Origin: CAYRFQ01 sp964423615
GTDB taxonomy: Bacteria > Planctomycetota > Planctomycetia > Gemmatales > Gemmataceae
Assembly: GCA_964423615.1 (NCBI GenBank)
Contig: CAYRFQ010000005.1
Span: forward strand, 1 to 64,000
Length of the DNA: 64,000 nucleotides
Direction: 5' to 3'
The notes below the pieces were generated by a model. That model ran no database searches. It had not been told where the DNA came from and saw only the letters and a program-made list of their open reading frames with translations. Below are positions 63,301 to 64,000 of the stretch, one piece after another (within the stretch, counting starts at the first letter, position 1; each line of letters opens with the position of its first letter). The position numbers and the translations under genes are program-made.

Positions 63301-64000
63301 TACTTGCTTTCCGGTTTCCGGGTCCAAGAACTGAATCTTCCCAGAGCGGGACATCACAAGTAGAACTTTCCCGTCCGAACTGTAACGAACTGTGATTAGG
63401 CTCGGTATGCTGGGGAGTTTTCGGACTTTCTGAGTTGCCAAATCCCAAACAACAAGCTGATCAAGTTCAGAGGGGGATTTTCTTGGCCCCCCGGGTCCTC
63501 CTAGGTTGAGTGATCTACATCGAAAAAGGATCTGCTTTCCGTCTGAACGAAAGATTGGAGAAATACGCACTGTCGGCTGGGGACCGAACTCACGGTCACC
63601 TCTTCCCCGCATGGATGCGTATTGTTCTGCCTCTTTGCGTTCAATCACTCCGTCCTGGTTGGTGTCCATGTTGTACAACTGCAAGTTTACGGAGTATTCG
63701 ATCAGTTCGGTCTTTGTGAGTTTATTATCCTTATTTTTGTCACGCTGGTCGAACGCCGCCTTATTCGGACGGTTTACGCTGGGGCGCCGCTTACCTGCCC
63801 CGCCAATCTGGAACTCTTTCTGATCAACCACGCCGTCTTTGTTGGTGTCCCATTTCTTCAGATTCACGTTTGTCCAGCGGTCGATCAGTTCGATCTTCGT
63901 GAGTTTGTTGTCCTTATTTTTGTCCAACTGATCAAACAATTGTTCGACCAATCTCCTTGCTTCGCGCTCGTTGCTGATACGTCTCCTTTGGCCTGGCCCG
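60328..64000 (-). CDS. EF-hand / WD40-like / TPR protein (5' end beyond the window)
   Basis: More than 1200 aa; the frame stays open upstream of the TTG at 63951 to the edge of the window, so the start and any signal peptide are missing. Near the visible N-terminus four EF-hand loops occur (DKNKDNKLTKIEL, DTNKDGVVDQKEF, DKNKDNKLTKTEL, DTNQDGVIERKEA). A large WD40/propeller-like region follows (DGKQILFRCRSLNLGG, YSSDGKVLLVMSRSGKIQFL, SGNIVVTSSPNNLIQQW). The C-terminal 300 residues are TPRs (AGFTKAIEINPKNAQALLGR, YTYAMMGKWEKAKADLVLLT). The last residues are Lys-rich. A calcium-responsive scaffold is inferred. Right flank of the window. Confidence 0.85.
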   Translation of the reverse strand, partial: GPGQRRRISNEREARRLVEQLFDQLDKNKDNKLTKIELIDRWTNVNLKKWDTNKDGVVDQKEFQIGGAGKRRPSVNRPNKAAFDQRDKNKDNKLTKTELIEYSVNLQLYNMDTNQDGVIERKEAEQYASMRGRGDREFGPQPTVRISPIFRSDGKQILFRCRSLNLGGPGGPRKSPSELDQLVVWDLATQKVRKLPSIPSLITVRYSSDGKVLLVMSRSGKIQFLDPETGKQVRKEVSLESPPGSWTRTNRVALFTPDGEKLLRGRSGRSRTSSGVDCYDVKSGKLISFIDFSQMAGSTWNGQAQWVVQFATANNHEGFTIDRVRGKVCAHDLKSGKVKKTLFQTNEFTFVGTQGTSKLISTKDGAHLITMRQRVVTGSGGGQLRGASESNGPFSRNLVRLWDAKTGKPVTPPLPVPELLRSVKFDAKKRRLIMLTDTDVRVWQLPKPRLLHPVIPTVTSNVLVRYSKDGKTIIQLHDDTKGKIIVSRWDSRTGFWRGKSIVITLPEELPGSSLGSRGRQIEAFLRSRRSIVVSANGGALALLPVPTHFWGNNPEMNKILCWNTNNGKLILESALPTHQGLIGLGWWAPEVFDLSEDGTRILCQLSAPQPGGGFRRGRIGGGSLRGKPKIPGLPSGLFCYDLKAQKVIVSYPMPGTSAQFSPNGREVFASLSSTKFLFWNLATKKVRLKRVDQETAMKLRLLSVGGRSGLPARGRSGGPEFTDKGRPRFYWCADGSRVATLDQLGRLQVWDLENDRPVGPPIATTLPIVDAAFHPSGNIVVTSSPNNLIQQWRTDSKWPDDSDQLNTRLQTLTGIRLTEEGTVKPLDTTTLQDHLQKRNAATLEKHTNVRFTWNQEQALIKVSKEQWKEAKPLLDEWIGKHPKGWMGYVQRMRVNVELGDWKAARSDFEAARKTGDAKTLMTWCNAMRESPGIVVIGQLKFTLEQGKKQVWYTQRLLELESTPEGKSDQHKELGMLYRQMGEYSKSIAGFTKAIEINPKNAQALLGRGYTYAMMGKWEKAKADLVLLTQHETLGKDFRRWHQAGLVLAKLGTDGDKESLAEYKKLCRQANIKFLTARKLNPTSADFKLLAEMCCIADGLSNYDQLVPNLKRRGGSSRQPIAFWMALYRSEQYASCEKLRVSYRCIGKAFVAMAQYKLGKKKEAAKSLEEARKIYSGKYESKKSAKDQSTPSPTQPDWYSQLTAELALAEATELIEGKKVKRKK

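Noticed and set aside
1..64000. CRISPR array
   Set aside because: No regularly spaced repeats of 25-40 bp with variable spacers were seen; the tandem units noted are only 7-18 bp.
1..64000. tRNA or rRNA genes
   Set aside because: No GGTTCGAATCC-like T-arm in a cloverleaf context and no conserved rRNA segment was seen by eye; a tRNAscan-SE run would be decisive.

Overview
The window looks like a chromosomal segment of a planctomycete (Planctomycetota, PVC group). The evidence is the gene repertoire. It includes an exported type I sulfatase, a PVC-type membrane-bound dehydrogenase/HEAT/cytochrome c fusion, the remnant of a DUF1559 pseudopilin-like protein, several serine/threonine kinases (one fused to WD40 blades), a CRTAC1/ASPIC-UnbV FG-GAP protein, an EF-hand/WD40/TPR giant, an AroD-AroE fusion and low gene density with long spacers. 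Base composition is moderate. Many true starts carry a good GGAGG-like ribosome binding site, and these sites argue for starts inside several of the longest open frames. No tRNA, rRNA, CRISPR array or complete prophage was recognised.

Layout: 0-9 kb carries a sulfatase, a TIM-barrel sugar-phosphate isomerase-like protein, a small coiled-coil protein, a TPR protein, a thioredoxin-reductase-like flavoprotein and a Pkn-type kinase. 9-21 kb carries a membrane-anchored VWA protein, a decayed kinase, the large dehydrogenase/HEAT/cytochrome c protein, a small hypothetical protein, a DUF2071 gene with an in-frame TAG, a DUF1559 fragment, a YbaN-like membrane protein and an exported 899-aa protein with a receiver-like segment. 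21-36 kb is mostly housekeeping: lysA, cinA, two tandem DUF1186/SEC-C genes, aroDE, a DHH phosphoesterase, ettA, a LolD/MacB-type ATPase with its FtsX-type permease, and a very hydrophobic low-charge protein. 36-49 kb is accessory and secreted: a TPR/HExxH protease, two tandem serpins bracketed by two 104-bp MITE-like elements, an FG-GAP/ASPIC protein split by an in-frame TGA, and a cysteine-rich secreted protein. 49-52 kb carries ruvB, ruvA and ruvC on the minus strand. 52-58 kb carries a cyclase-family hydrolase, a small protein, and a kinase-WD40 / membrane protein / SDR cluster. 58-60 kb is a decayed IS66 element. 60-64 kb is an EF-hand/WD40/TPR giant that runs off the right edge.

The most interesting signal is at 45354-45389. 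An ASPIC-UnbV gene is interrupted by a single in-frame TGA, followed after 13 nt by a perfect 7-bp stem with a 6-nt loop. This geometry fits a bacterial selenocysteine insertion element, so the gene may encode an undescribed selenoprotein; simple nonsense decay is the alternative. Other notable signals are the serpin pair, near-identical except at a coiled-coil insert and the reactive loop; a 104-bp TA-flanked element inserted at a serpin stop codon; a probable AUU start codon; and a receiver-like domain without its phospho-acceptor Asp in an exported protein.
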